From: Amycolatopsis japonica
Lineage (GTDB): Bacteria > Actinomycetota > Actinomycetes > Mycobacteriales > Pseudonocardiaceae
Assembly (NCBI RefSeq): GCF_000732925.1
Contig: NZ_CP008953.1
Coordinates: 3,720,001 to 3,784,000 of the forward strand
DNA length: 64,000 nt
Direction: 5' to 3'
The notes below the pieces were generated by a model that saw only the letters and a program-made list of their open reading frames with translations, was not told where the DNA came from and searched no databases. Positions 33,738 through 42,015 of this stretch are shown piece after piece (position 1 is the first letter of the stretch; the number at the start of each line of letters is the position of its first letter). A program made the position numbers and the translations under genes.

Positions 33738-34717
33738 TGGCCGTCGCGGTCGCCCCGGCCGGATTGCGCGGCAGCCCGTGGCTGTCGTTCGCCGTGCGCC
33801 GCCTCGGCCGGTTCGCGATCTCGTTGTGGGTCCTGATCACCACGGCGTTCCTGATGATCCAGCTGATCCCCGGTGACCCGGTCCGCGCGGCGCTCGGACT
33901 GACCGCGCCGGTCGAGCTGGTGAACGCGCGGCGGGCGGCGCTCGGCCTCGACGATCCACTGTGGCTGCAGTACGTCCACTACCTCGGCGGGCTGGTCACC
34001 GGTGACTTCGGGACATCGATGACGAGCGGGCAGCCGGTCTCCGAGGTGATCGGCGACCGGCTGCCCGCCACCCTCGAACTGGCGTTGCCCGCCTTCGCGG
34101 TGGTCATCGCGGTCGCGATCCCGCTGGGCCTGCTGTTCGCCGTGCTGACCCGCGGCGGACGCCGTCGGGGCGGCGAGCTGGCGTTCACTTCGACGACCGT
34201 GCTGCTCGCGGCCATCCCGGAGTTCCTGCTCGCGGTGGCGCTCGTCGCGTTCTTCTCGGTCCAGCTGGGGTGGTTCCCGGTCGCGGGGAACGCGGACGCG
34301 AGTTCGTTCGTGCTCCCCGTGATCGCGTTGGCGCTCGGCCCGGCGTCGGTACTCGCCCGTATCGTCCGGGTGGAGACGCTTTCCGTTCTGGGCAACGACT
34401 TCATCCGCACCGCGCGGGCGAAGCGGCTGCCCGCGCGGCTGGTCTACCTGCGCCACGCCTTGCCGAACGCGTTGACCGCGACGCTCACCATGGGCGGGTT
34501 GATGCTGACCGGCATGGTCGCCGGGACGGTGCTGGTGGAGAACGTCTTCGCCTGGCCGGGCCTCGGTTCCACCATCGCGCAGTCGATCCTGCAGAAGGAC
34601 TATCCGCTGGTGCAGGGGATCGTGCTCGTCTACGGCATCGGGGTCCTGCTGGTGAATCTGACGGTGGACGTGCTGCTGGCCGTCCTCGATCCGCGTTCGA
34701 CGATCCGGGAGACCTGA
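33737..34717 (+). CDS. Peptide ABC transporter permease (DppB-type)
   Basis: 326-residue inner-membrane subunit with six hydrophobic helices. It shows the DppB N-terminus (FLMIQLIPGDPVRAALG), the GDFGTSMTSGQPVSEVI loop, and the C-terminal FAWPGLGSTIAQSILQKDYPLV. The EAA-like loop reads RTARAKRLPARLVYLRH. It is coupled to the binding protein by a one-base overlap. Confidence 0.95.
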   Translation: MAVAVAPAGLRGSPWLSFAVRRLGRFAISLWVLITTAFLMIQLIPGDPVRAALGLTAPVELVNARRAALGLDDPLWLQYVHYLGGLVTGDFGTSMTSGQPVSEVIGDRLPATLELALPAFAVVIAVAIPLGLLFAVLTRGGRRRGGELAFTSTTVLLAAIPEFLLAVALVAFFSVQLGWFPVAGNADASSFVLPVIALALGPASVLARIVRVETLSVLGNDFIRTARAKRLPARLVYLRHALPNALTATLTMGGLMLTGMVAGTVLVENVFAWPGLGSTIAQSILQKDYPLVQGIVLVYGIGVLLVNLTVDVLLAVLDPRSTIRET

Positions 34718-34718
34718 G

Positions 34719-36605
34719 ATGGCGAAATGGTTCGCGGCCCTCCGCACCCCGGTGGGCGCGTTCGCGGCGGCCCTGCTGACGCTGGTGCTCGCGCTCGCGG
34801 TGTTCGCCCCGATCCTGTGGCACGACAACGCTTTCGCGATCGACACGAACGCCATCGGGCAGGGACCGTCGGCTGCGCATTGGCTCGGTACCGACGACCT
34901 CGGCCGCGACATCCTCTTCCGCGTCCTGGTCGCGACCCGGCTTTCGGTCCTGCTCGCGGTGCTCGCGACGGTGATCGGAGTGGTGACCGGGCTTGTGCTC
35001 GGCACATTGCCCTCGCTGCTGCCGCGTCCCGCGGCACGGCTCGTGACGTCGGCGGTGAACATCGCGGTCGCGTTCCCCGGGCTGTTGCTGGTGTTGTTCT
35101 TCTCGGTCATCTTCGGGGTCGGGACGCACGGCGCGGTGTTCGCGGTCGGTTTCGCGCTGGCGCCGGCGTTCGCGCGGCTCGCGCAGACACTGTCGGCCTC
35201 CGTCGCGGGGCAGGACTTCGTTTCCGCCGCCCGGATCTCCGGGGTCGGCCGGATACGGTTGCTGCTCCGGCACATCCTCCCCAACATCGGCGAACCGCTG
35301 GTGGTGAACGCGACCATCGGCGCGGGTGCCTCCCTGCTGGCGTTCTCCGGACTGTCGTTCCTCGGCATCGGCGTGCAGGCACCGGATTACGACTGGGGTC
35401 GGCTGCTCGGCGAAGGGCTCAACGGGATCTACGTCAACCCGGCGGCCGCGCTCGCGCCTGGTGTGGCCGTGGTGCTGGCCGGGCTCGCGTTCAACCTGGT
35501 CGGTGAGACCGTCGCCGGGGTGATCGGCGTCCGCACGGGGCTGCGCAAGCTCGCGCCGCGGCCGGTCACACCCGCCAGGGAGGCCGCCGCCGACGCCCGC
35601 GACGACGCGGTGCTGGTGGTGGAGAACCTCCAGGTGGCGTTCCCGCGTCCAGCGGGCTGGACCGTTCCGGTGCGCGGGGTGAGCTTCACCGTCCGCGCGG
35701 GCGAGGCGATCGGGGTCGTCGGCGAGTCGGGCTCGGGCAAGAGCCTGACCGGGCTGGCGGTGTCACGGCTGGTCGAAGCGCCGGCCGTGGTCACCGCGGA
35801 CAAGCTCGAATTCGCCGGGAAACCGGTGCTGACGACGCCGGAACGGGAGTTGCGCGGGTTGCTCGGCACCTCGCTGGCGATGGTGTTCCAGGATCCGATG
35901 ACGTCGTTCAACCCGACCAGGCGGATCGGCCGTCAACTGGCCGAAGTCGCCGAGCAGCACCAGGGACTTCCGCGTGCCAAGGCCTTCGAGCGGGCCGTTG
36001 ACCGGTTGCGCGCGGTGCGGATCCCCGCCGCCGAGCGCCGCGCGCGGCAGTATCCGCACGAGTTCTCCGGCGGGATGCGGCAGCGCGCGATGATCGGCAT
36101 GGGCCTGATGGGCGACCCGAAGCTCATCATCGCCGACGAGCCGACCACCGCACTCGACGTCACCGTGCAGCGGCAGTTGCTGCGCCTGCTGGCGCGGACC
36201 AGGGCCGAGCGGGACACGGCGATCATCCTGATCAGCCACGACATCGCGGTCGTTTCCCAGACGTGCGAACGGATGTTGGTCATGTACGCGGGCCGGGTGG
36301 TGGAGGATCTGCCGTCCGCCGCGACGCCGCGGCATCCCTACACACGGGCCCTGATGGCCGCGACGCTCGACCTCGAAACCGATCGTGAGGCTTCGCTGGC
36401 GGTGATCCCGGGCCGTCCGCCGGAGCCGGATCGCGTGCCCAACGGCTGCGCTTTCGCCGACCGGTGTCCGGCGGCGACCGACCGCTGCCGTCTCGAAGAC
36501 CCGGCGTTGGAGCGCGTGGACGCCGAGCATCGCGTCGCCTGCTGGTATCCCGCGCCGCTTTCCCAGCCCGCCAAGGAAACCGTGACCGCCGGAGGTGCGG
36601 AGTGA
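34719..36605 (+). CDS. Fused peptide ABC transporter permease-ATPase (DppC-DppD)
   Basis: 628 residues. Positions 1 to about 275 are a DppC permease (WLGTDDLGRDILFR; FSGLSFLGIGVQAP). Positions about 300-610 are a DppD ATPase with Walker A GESGSGKS, signature FSGGMRQR, Walker B LIIADEPTTALD and the switch histidine ISHDIA. The C-terminal oligopeptide-transport extension has cysteines (GCAFADRCPAATDRC) expected to bind Fe-S or zinc. The fusion fixes subunit stoichiometry. Such fusions are known in actinobacteria. It overlaps the next gene by 4 bp. Confidence 0.93.
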   Translation: MAKWFAALRTPVGAFAAALLTLVLALAVFAPILWHDNAFAIDTNAIGQGPSAAHWLGTDDLGRDILFRVLVATRLSVLLAVLATVIGVVTGLVLGTLPSLLPRPAARLVTSAVNIAVAFPGLLLVLFFSVIFGVGTHGAVFAVGFALAPAFARLAQTLSASVAGQDFVSAARISGVGRIRLLLRHILPNIGEPLVVNATIGAGASLLAFSGLSFLGIGVQAPDYDWGRLLGEGLNGIYVNPAAALAPGVAVVLAGLAFNLVGETVAGVIGVRTGLRKLAPRPVTPAREAAADARDDAVLVVENLQVAFPRPAGWTVPVRGVSFTVRAGEAIGVVGESGSGKSLTGLAVSRLVEAPAVVTADKLEFAGKPVLTTPERELRGLLGTSLAMVFQDPMTSFNPTRRIGRQLAEVAEQHQGLPRAKAFERAVDRLRAVRIPAAERRARQYPHEFSGGMRQRAMIGMGLMGDPKLIIADEPTTALDVTVQRQLLRLLARTRAERDTAIILISHDIAVVSQTCERMLVMYAGRVVEDLPSAATPRHPYTRALMAATLDLETDREASLAVIPGRPPEPDRVPNGCAFADRCPAATDRCRLEDPALERVDAEHRVACWYPAPLSQPAKETVTAGGAE

Positions 36606-37609
36606 GCGATCTCGTGTTCGACGCGGTGAGCGTGCGGTACGGCGGCAGGCGCGGGCTCACCGCCGTCGACCGGGTCGGCCTGACCGTCCCTTCCGGACAG
36701 GTCGTCGGGCTCGTCGGCGAATCGGGCTCCGGGAAATCGACGCTGGCCCGTGCCGCCGTCGGGCTCTCGCCGATCAGTGCCGGACGCGTCCTGCTGGGCG
36801 GCGTAGACGTGCGCAAGCTGCCCCGGCGTCCTCCCTTGCAGATGGTGTTCCAGGATCCGTATTCCTCTTTGGACCCCCGGATGAGCATCGGGGAATCGAT
36901 CACCGAGGCGATCCCGCGCGGTGTCTTGCCCGGCCGCGCCGCGCGCCGGGACGAGGTCGCCCGGCTTCTGGAGCTGGTCAATCTCGACCCCGAGCGGGCG
37001 GCCCACCTGCCGGGGCAGCTTTCCGGCGGTCAGCGGCAGCGCGTGGCGCTCGCCCGCGCGCTGGCCGGACGGCCCGAGGTGCTGATCGCCGACGAGATCA
37101 CCTCCGCGCTGGACGTTTCGGTGCAGGGCGCGGTGCTGAACCTCGTCCGGTCCGTGCAACGGCGGCTGGGCCTGTCGATGCTGTTCATCTCGCACAACCT
37201 CGCGGTGATCCGCTATCTCAGCGACATCGTCGCCGTGATGTACCTCGGGCGGATCGTCGAGGTCGGCCCGGCCGAACAGGTGCTGACCGACCCGCGGCAC
37301 CCGTACACCCGTGACCTGCTGGCAGCGGCGCCGTCGGCGACCGGCTCGCTGCTCGACCTGGGTGACGCGAGCGAGACCGCCGACGCCGAACCCGCCGACC
37401 CGCACCATCCGCCGGCCGGATGCCGTTACCACACCCGCTGTCCGGTCGGCCCGCTCGTGCGGGCCGGCCGCGAACTCTGCCTCGAGGCTGACCCCGCCGA
37501 AGCTGTGCCCATCAAAGGCGTGGCACACCGACGTCATTCGGCGGCCTGCCACTTCAGCGAAAACGAGAGCCACCCGCTCACGATCTCCAGAGGAGCAAGC
37601 GCATCATGA
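36602..37609 (+). CDS. Peptide ABC transporter ATPase (DppF-type)
   Basis: 335-residue second ATPase. Walker A is GESGSGKS, the Q-loop VFQDPYSSLDPR, the signature LSGGQRQR, Walker B VLIADEITSALD and the H-switch FISHNLA. The C-terminal extension again carries cysteines (CRYHTRCPVG). GTG 36602 has GGAGG upstream and overlaps the fusion gene. The E in DEITSALD is the usual catalytic glutamate. It pairs with the fused ATPase domain to power import. Confidence 0.94.
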   Translation: MSDLVFDAVSVRYGGRRGLTAVDRVGLTVPSGQVVGLVGESGSGKSTLARAAVGLSPISAGRVLLGGVDVRKLPRRPPLQMVFQDPYSSLDPRMSIGESITEAIPRGVLPGRAARRDEVARLLELVNLDPERAAHLPGQLSGGQRQRVALARALAGRPEVLIADEITSALDVSVQGAVLNLVRSVQRRLGLSMLFISHNLAVIRYLSDIVAVMYLGRIVEVGPAEQVLTDPRHPYTRDLLAAAPSATGSLLDLGDASETADAEPADPHHPPAGCRYHTRCPVGPLVRAGRELCLEADPAEAVPIKGVAHRRHSAACHFSENESHPLTISRGASAS

Positions 37610-40600
37610 CCCGACGTCTCGGTCTCGACGACCTGTACGACATCGCCGTCCCCAGCCAGCCTTCGCTTTCCCCGGACGGCGACCGGATCGTCTACGTCCT
37701 GCGCACCGCCGACCGCGACGAGGACCGGAACGTGTACACGCTCTGGGAGGTCGGCGCGACCGGCGGCGAAGCGCGTCAGCTCACGCGCGGAACCGCCGAC
37801 ATGGCACCGAAATGGGCGCCGGACGGCACACGGATCGCGTTCCTCCGTGCCCAGGACGGACCGCCGCAGGTGTGGTTCCTGCCGTCGTCGGGTGGGGAGG
37901 CCGAACGGATCACCGAACTCCCGCTGGGTGCGGGCGCCCCGGTCTGGAGCCCGGACGGCGCCAAGATCGCGTTCTCGGCCGCGGTCGACCTGGCGGGCGG
38001 GGAACTCGCGCCGAACGCCCCGGTGGTGGCCGACCGGCTGGACTTCAAGGCCGACGGCGCCGGACTGATCAAGACCATTCGCAAGCATCTGCACGTCCTC
38101 GACGTCGCCACCCGGGAAGTCCGGCAGGTGACCTTCGGCGATTGGCACGCCGGCGAACCGGCCTGGTCGCCCGACGGAACCCGGCTGGCCTTCTCCGCCG
38201 GGCGTGACGGTGACGCGGATCTGACGTTCCGTTCCGGTGCCTACGTGCTCGATGTGACCACGAAGACCTCCGAGCCGCGGTTGATCGGCTCGGGCGAAGG
38301 GATGGCGGGCACGGTCGGCTGGACCGCCGACGGCACCGCGCTGCTGGTGGTCGGCAGGCCCGATACCGAGGTCGGGCACCTGGGGCTGTGGCGGGTGCCG
38401 CTGGACGGCGGCGAGCCAACCGATCTGGCCGCCGCGCTGGACCGCAACGTGATGTCCGGCGGCCCCGGCTATCCGGGAGCCCTGCCGCAGGTGACCGAGG
38501 ACGGAGCCGTGCTGTTCGGCGTCCGGGACCGCGGGTGCACCCATCTGTACAAAGTGGACAACGCGGGCGGGACGCCACGACCGGTGCTGGTCGGCGCGGA
38601 CCGCGTCGTGTCCGGAATGGACATCGCGGGCGGCAGGGCCGTGGTCGTCCTGGCCACGGGCACGTCGTTCGGCGAAGTCACCGTCGTAGACCCGGCCACC
38701 GGCGCGGTCGACGTGCGGACGAAGCACGGCGAGTCCGACATCGAGCTTTTCCGCCACGAGGAACGGGAATTCACCATCGGCGACGGCACGGTCGTCCACG
38801 GCTGGCTCCTGCGGGACCCGTCACGATCCGGTGCGGCGCCACTGCTGCTCGACATCCACGGCGGGCCGCACAACGCCTGGAACGGCGCGGCCGACTCGAT
38901 CCACCTCTATCACCAGGAACTCGTGGCGCGAGGCTGGGCGGTGCTGCTGCTCAACCCGCGTGGTAGCGACGGCTACGGCGAGGACTTCTACACCGGCGCC
39001 GTGGGCGCGTGGGGGGTCGCCGACGCGGCCGACTTCCTCGAACCCCTCGACCAGTTGGTCGCCGAAGGCGTCGCCGACGTGGACCGGCTCGCCGTGGCGG
39101 GTTACAGCTACGGCGGGTTCATGACCTGCTACCTGACGAGCCGCGACGACCGCTTCGCCGCCGCTGTGGCCGGCGGTGTCGTCAGCGATCTCACCAGCAT
39201 GGGAGGCACGTCCGACGCCGGGCACTACCTGGCCGTCGGCGAGCTCGGCGGTCCGGCCTGGGACAAGGCGAACGAGCGCTTCTCGCCGTTTGCCCGCGTC
39301 GCCGACGTGCGGACGCCGACGCTCGTCGTCCAAGGCGCGAACGACGACCGGTGCCCGGTCGGTCAGGCCGAGCAGTGGTTCGGCGCTCTGCGTGCCCGAG
39401 GTGTCCCGTCGCGGCTGGTGCTGTACCCGGACGCCTCGCACCTGTTCATCCTCGACGGGCCGCCCTCGCAGCGCGTCGACCTCAACCGGCGCGTTCTCGA
39501 GTGGGTCGAGCAGTACGCAGCGCCCGCGGACGGAGTGTCGCGAGTGCCGATCGAAGCGGCGCACTGGCGTCGCCGTCTGGCCGAGTTGGCACGCAAGCAT
39601 CGCGTTCCCGGTGCGGCGCTGGGCATCGCACGGGTCGGCGACGACGCCGAAGTCTTGGCCTCCTACGGCATGTTGAACACGAAGACCGGGGTCGAGGTCA
39701 CCGAGGATTCGGTGTTCCAGATCGGTTCGATCTCCAAGGTGTGGACCGCGACCGTGGTCATGCAACTGGTCGACGACGGCCTTCTCGACCTCGACGCGCC
39801 GATCGCCGACGTCGTCCCCGAGCTGCGGCTCGCCGATCCGGACGTCGCCAAGCAGGTGACCATGCGGCATCTGCTGACGCACACCAGCGGGATCGACGGG
39901 GACGTCTTCACCGACACCGGCCGAGGCGACGACTGCCTCGAACGCTATGTCGAAATCCTCGACCAGGCCGCGCAGAACCATCCTCTCGGCGAGACGTTCT
40001 CCTACTGCAACTCGGGTTTCGTGCTCATGGGCCGGGTGATCGAGAAGCTCACCGGGCAGACCTGGGACGCCGCGATGCGGGAGAAACTGTTCGCCCCGCT
40101 CGGTCTTACCCACACGGTGACGCTGCCGGAGGAAGCGCTGCTGCTCCGTGCCGCCGTCGGGCACGTCGGTGGCGCCGACGAAGACCCGAAGCCCGCGCCG
40201 GTCTGGGGCCTGCCGCGGAACATGGGCCCGGCGGGCCTGATCACCGCCACCGCCAAGGACGTGCTCGGCTTCGCGCGGCTGCATCTGACCGGAGGGCTCA
40301 CCCCGTCCGGTGAGCGGATCCTGACCACGGCGTCCGCCACCGCGATGGCCGAGAAGCACGCCGACCTCCCCGACAAGCACTCGCTCGGTGACTCCTGGGG
40401 CCTCGGCTGGATCCGTGACGAGTGGAGCGGACGACGGGTCGTCGGCCACGACGGCAACACGATCGGGCAGTCGGCGTTCCTGCGGCTGCTGCCCGATCAG
40501 GGGCTCGCCGTCACGTTGCTCACCAACGGCGGCAACGCCCGCGACCTGTTCGAGGAGCTGTACCGGGAGATCTTCGCCGAACTGGCGGATGTGGCGATGC

Positions 40601-40917
40601 CGCGGCCGCTGACGCCGCCCTCGCCTCCGGTCACCGTCGACGGTTCGAGGCACGTCGGCGTCTACGAGCGGGCCGGGGTGCTGATGGAGGTACTGTCCGA
40701 AAAGGACGGACTCCGGCTGCGGCAGACCGCCACGGGCCCGCTGGCCGAGCTGATGCCGGAGAAGACGATGGAATTCGACCTGGTCCCGGTGACCGACTCC
40801 CTCTACGTCTGCCGTGAACCGGGCGCGCAGACCTGGATGCCGGTCACGTTCTACACGTTGCCGACCGGTGAGCCGTACATGCACCACGGCGTGCGCGCGA
40901 CGCCGAAGGTGTCCTGA
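37606..40917 (+). CDS. S9 prolyl-oligopeptidase fused to S12 serine hydrolase
   Basis: 1103-residue two-enzyme protein. Residues 1-640 are an S9 acylaminoacyl-peptidase-type enzyme. It has a beta-propeller with TolB-like repeats (WSPDGTRLAFSA) and an alpha/beta-hydrolase with S501 in GYSYGG, D580 in GANDDR and H612 in DASHLF. Residues ~645-1103 are an S12 domain with S708-I-S-K711, Y800-C-N802 and H948-D-G950, closely related to the hydrolase at 29437. There is no signal peptide, so it would trim imported peptides. The join is continuous, with no frameshift. It starts at an ATGA overlap with the ATPase and ends the operon. Confidence 0.9.
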   Translation: MTRRLGLDDLYDIAVPSQPSLSPDGDRIVYVLRTADRDEDRNVYTLWEVGATGGEARQLTRGTADMAPKWAPDGTRIAFLRAQDGPPQVWFLPSSGGEAERITELPLGAGAPVWSPDGAKIAFSAAVDLAGGELAPNAPVVADRLDFKADGAGLIKTIRKHLHVLDVATREVRQVTFGDWHAGEPAWSPDGTRLAFSAGRDGDADLTFRSGAYVLDVTTKTSEPRLIGSGEGMAGTVGWTADGTALLVVGRPDTEVGHLGLWRVPLDGGEPTDLAAALDRNVMSGGPGYPGALPQVTEDGAVLFGVRDRGCTHLYKVDNAGGTPRPVLVGADRVVSGMDIAGGRAVVVLATGTSFGEVTVVDPATGAVDVRTKHGESDIELFRHEEREFTIGDGTVVHGWLLRDPSRSGAAPLLLDIHGGPHNAWNGAADSIHLYHQELVARGWAVLLLNPRGSDGYGEDFYTGAVGAWGVADAADFLEPLDQLVAEGVADVDRLAVAGYSYGGFMTCYLTSRDDRFAAAVAGGVVSDLTSMGGTSDAGHYLAVGELGGPAWDKANERFSPFARVADVRTPTLVVQGANDDRCPVGQAEQWFGALRARGVPSRLVLYPDASHLFILDGPPSQRVDLNRRVLEWVEQYAAPADGVSRVPIEAAHWRRRLAELARKHRVPGAALGIARVGDDAEVLASYGMLNTKTGVEVTEDSVFQIGSISKVWTATVVMQLVDDGLLDLDAPIADVVPELRLADPDVAKQVTMRHLLTHTSGIDGDVFTDTGRGDDCLERYVEILDQAAQNHPLGETFSYCNSGFVLMGRVIEKLTGQTWDAAMREKLFAPLGLTHTVTLPEEALLLRAAVGHVGGADEDPKPAPVWGLPRNMGPAGLITATAKDVLGFARLHLTGGLTPSGERILTTASATAMAEKHADLPDKHSLGDSWGLGWIRDEWSGRRVVGHDGNTIGQSAFLRLLPDQGLAVTLLTNGGNARDLFEELYREIFAELADVAMPRPLTPPSPPVTVDGSRHVGVYERAGVLMEVLSEKDGLRLRQTATGPLAELMPEKTMEFDLVPVTDSLYVCREPGAQTWMPVTFYTLPTGEPYMHHGVRATPKVS

Positions 40918-40924
40918 AAGCGCT

Positions 40925-40952
40925 CGGCCCGCCCGGACTTCCGGGCGGGCCG
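40925..40952. terminator. GC-rich hairpin between convergent genes
   Basis: CGGCCCGCCCGG (40925-40936) pairs exactly with CCGGGCGGGCCG (40941-40952) around ACTT. It starts 7 bp after the fusion stop and ends 6 bp before the stop of the opposing small gene, so it probably terminates both. Confidence 0.85.
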
Positions 40953-40958
40953 AAGTGC

Positions 40959-41153
40959 TCAGGCCCTGCGCCGGGCGACGTAACGGACGATCAGCAGCAC
41001 GATGCACACGACCGCGACGGCGCCCGCGATCGTGCGGAAAGTCCAGTCCAGCCCCGCGAACTGGCCGATCGCGTTGGTGGCCGAGCTGACGAGGAGGACC
41101 AGCCAGAGGGAGGCGGTGACGAGCGCGCCGCCGGCGTTTTTGGTGTCGTTCAT
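40959..41153 (-). CDS. Small two-helix membrane protein
   Basis: 64-residue hypothetical protein. Two hydrophobic segments (about 12-29 and 39-58) are joined by a short loop, and a basic tail (RYVARRRA) ends the protein, suggesting both ends in the cytoplasm. It lies between a strong bidirectional terminator and a leader containing the 18-bp motif shared with the MacB-type exporter. The start is taken from codon use; no clear ribosome site is seen. It may be a target or partner of the neighbouring two-component system. Confidence 0.7.
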   Translation of the reverse strand: MNDTKNAGGALVTASLWLVLLVSSATNAIGQFAGLDWTFRTIAGAVAVVCIVLLIVRYVARRRA

Positions 41154-41210
41154 GGGAAAGACGCTATGGTCCGGCGGATCGGGGGACCAGGGGAGTGACC
41201 CCCGTCGTGG

Positions 41211-41228
41211 GGTGGTGCCAGCGCTACC
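41211..41228 (-). promoter_or_regulatory. 18-bp motif GGTGGTGCCAGCGCTACC, copy 1
   Basis: The motif sits 58 bp upstream of the small membrane protein start. It is a dyad with alternating mismatches (12 of 18 positions symmetric). An identical 18-mer lies before the ABC exporter at 62763-62780. Between it and the gene are further dyads of GGGG and CCCC. It is a candidate regulator site. Confidence 0.6.
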
Positions 41229-41252
41229 GCGTCTGGCGGACCGAGGCGCTGA

Positions 41253-41277
41253 CGTTGCGAAAGTGGCTTTCGCAACG
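41253..41277. repeat. Single unit CGTTGCGAAAG-TGG-CTTTCGCAACG
   Basis: 11-bp perfect arms around TGG. This is one arm of the hairpins at 28186-28351 standing alone, which shows the unit is itself palindromic. Confidence 0.8.
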
Positions 41278-41286
41278 CCCCCGTGC

Positions 41287-41343
41287 AGTACATGAAGGAC
41301 CCCTTCACTGCGTCTAGCGCAGTGAAGGGGTCCTTCATGTACT
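41287..41343. terminator. Perfect 26-bp-stem hairpin with TCTAG loop
   Basis: Arms beginning AGTACATGAAGG pair exactly around TCTAG (41313-41317). It lies 24 bp beyond the end of the response-regulator gene (minus strand), where it likely stops transcription. Its core (CGCAGTGAAGGGGTCC, GCGTCTAG) matches the hairpin at 31781-31864. Confidence 0.8.
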
Positions 41344-41367
41344 TGCCGCCCGGACCTCGGGAGGGCC

Positions 41368-42015
41368 TTAGCCCTTACCGCCCAAGTAAGCCAGCACCGC
41401 CAAGACCCGCCGATGCCCGCTGTCCTCCGGCAACCCGAGCTTCGCGAAGATGTTCCGGATGTGCTTGTGCACCGCGCCGTCGCTCACCACCAGCAGTTCC
41501 GCGATGGTCGTGTTGTTGTAGCCCTCCGCCATCAGCCCGAGCACCTCGCGTTCGCGCGCGGTCAGCCCTTCGAGCGGATCGGTCGCCCGGCGGTGCGCCA
41601 TCAGCTGGGTGATCACCTCGGGGTCCATCGCGGTCCCGCCCTTGACGACCCGGTCCAGCGCGTCGAGGAACTTCTCGACCTTCCCCACCCGCTCCTTGAG
41701 CAGATATCCGACGGCACCCTTGCCGTCGGCCAGGAGTTCCGCCGCGTAGCCGGTTTCGACGTGCGCGGAAAGCACGAGCACAGGCAGCCCGGGATACATC
41801 TTCCGAGCCTTGACGGCCGCGCGGAGGCCTTCGTCGGTGTGGGTCGGCGGCAGCCGGACGTCGGTGATCACCGCGTCGGGCCGGTCCTTGGTGACCAGTT
41901 CGAGGAACTCGTCCACATCGTCCACCGCGGCGGCGACGTCGATGCCCGAGGTGTTCAGCAGCATCACCAGGCCTTCGCGCAGCAGCGCGTCGTCCTCGAC
42001 GATCACGACCCGCAT
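41368..42015 (-). CDS. NarL/LuxR-family response regulator
   Basis: 215 residues. The receiver has VEDD, phospho-acceptor D52 in ITDVRLPP, and the lysine in YLLKERV. The C-terminal HTH is [46 protein letters not shown] 42015 overlaps the kinase gene by 13 bp, so the pair is co-translated. The regulator may bind the 18-bp motif upstream of the neighbouring small gene (inference). Confidence 0.94.
   Translation of the reverse strand: MRVVIVEDDALLREGLVMLLNTSGIDVAAAVDDVDEFLELVTKDRPDAVITDVRLPPTHTDEGLRAAVKARKMYPGLPVLVLSAHVETGYAAELLADGKGAVGYLLKERVGKVEKFLDALDRVVKGGTAMDPEVITQLMAHRRATDPLEGLTAREREVLGLMAEGYNNTTIAELLVVSDGAVHKHIRNIFAKLGLPEDSGHRRVLAVLAYLGGKG

Noticed and set aside
41283..41612. Open frame starting in the perfect hairpin and running antisense to the response regulator
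   Set aside because: It starts in a repeat and continues as a shadow of the regulator gene; low-complexity Arg/Pro/Ser sequence.
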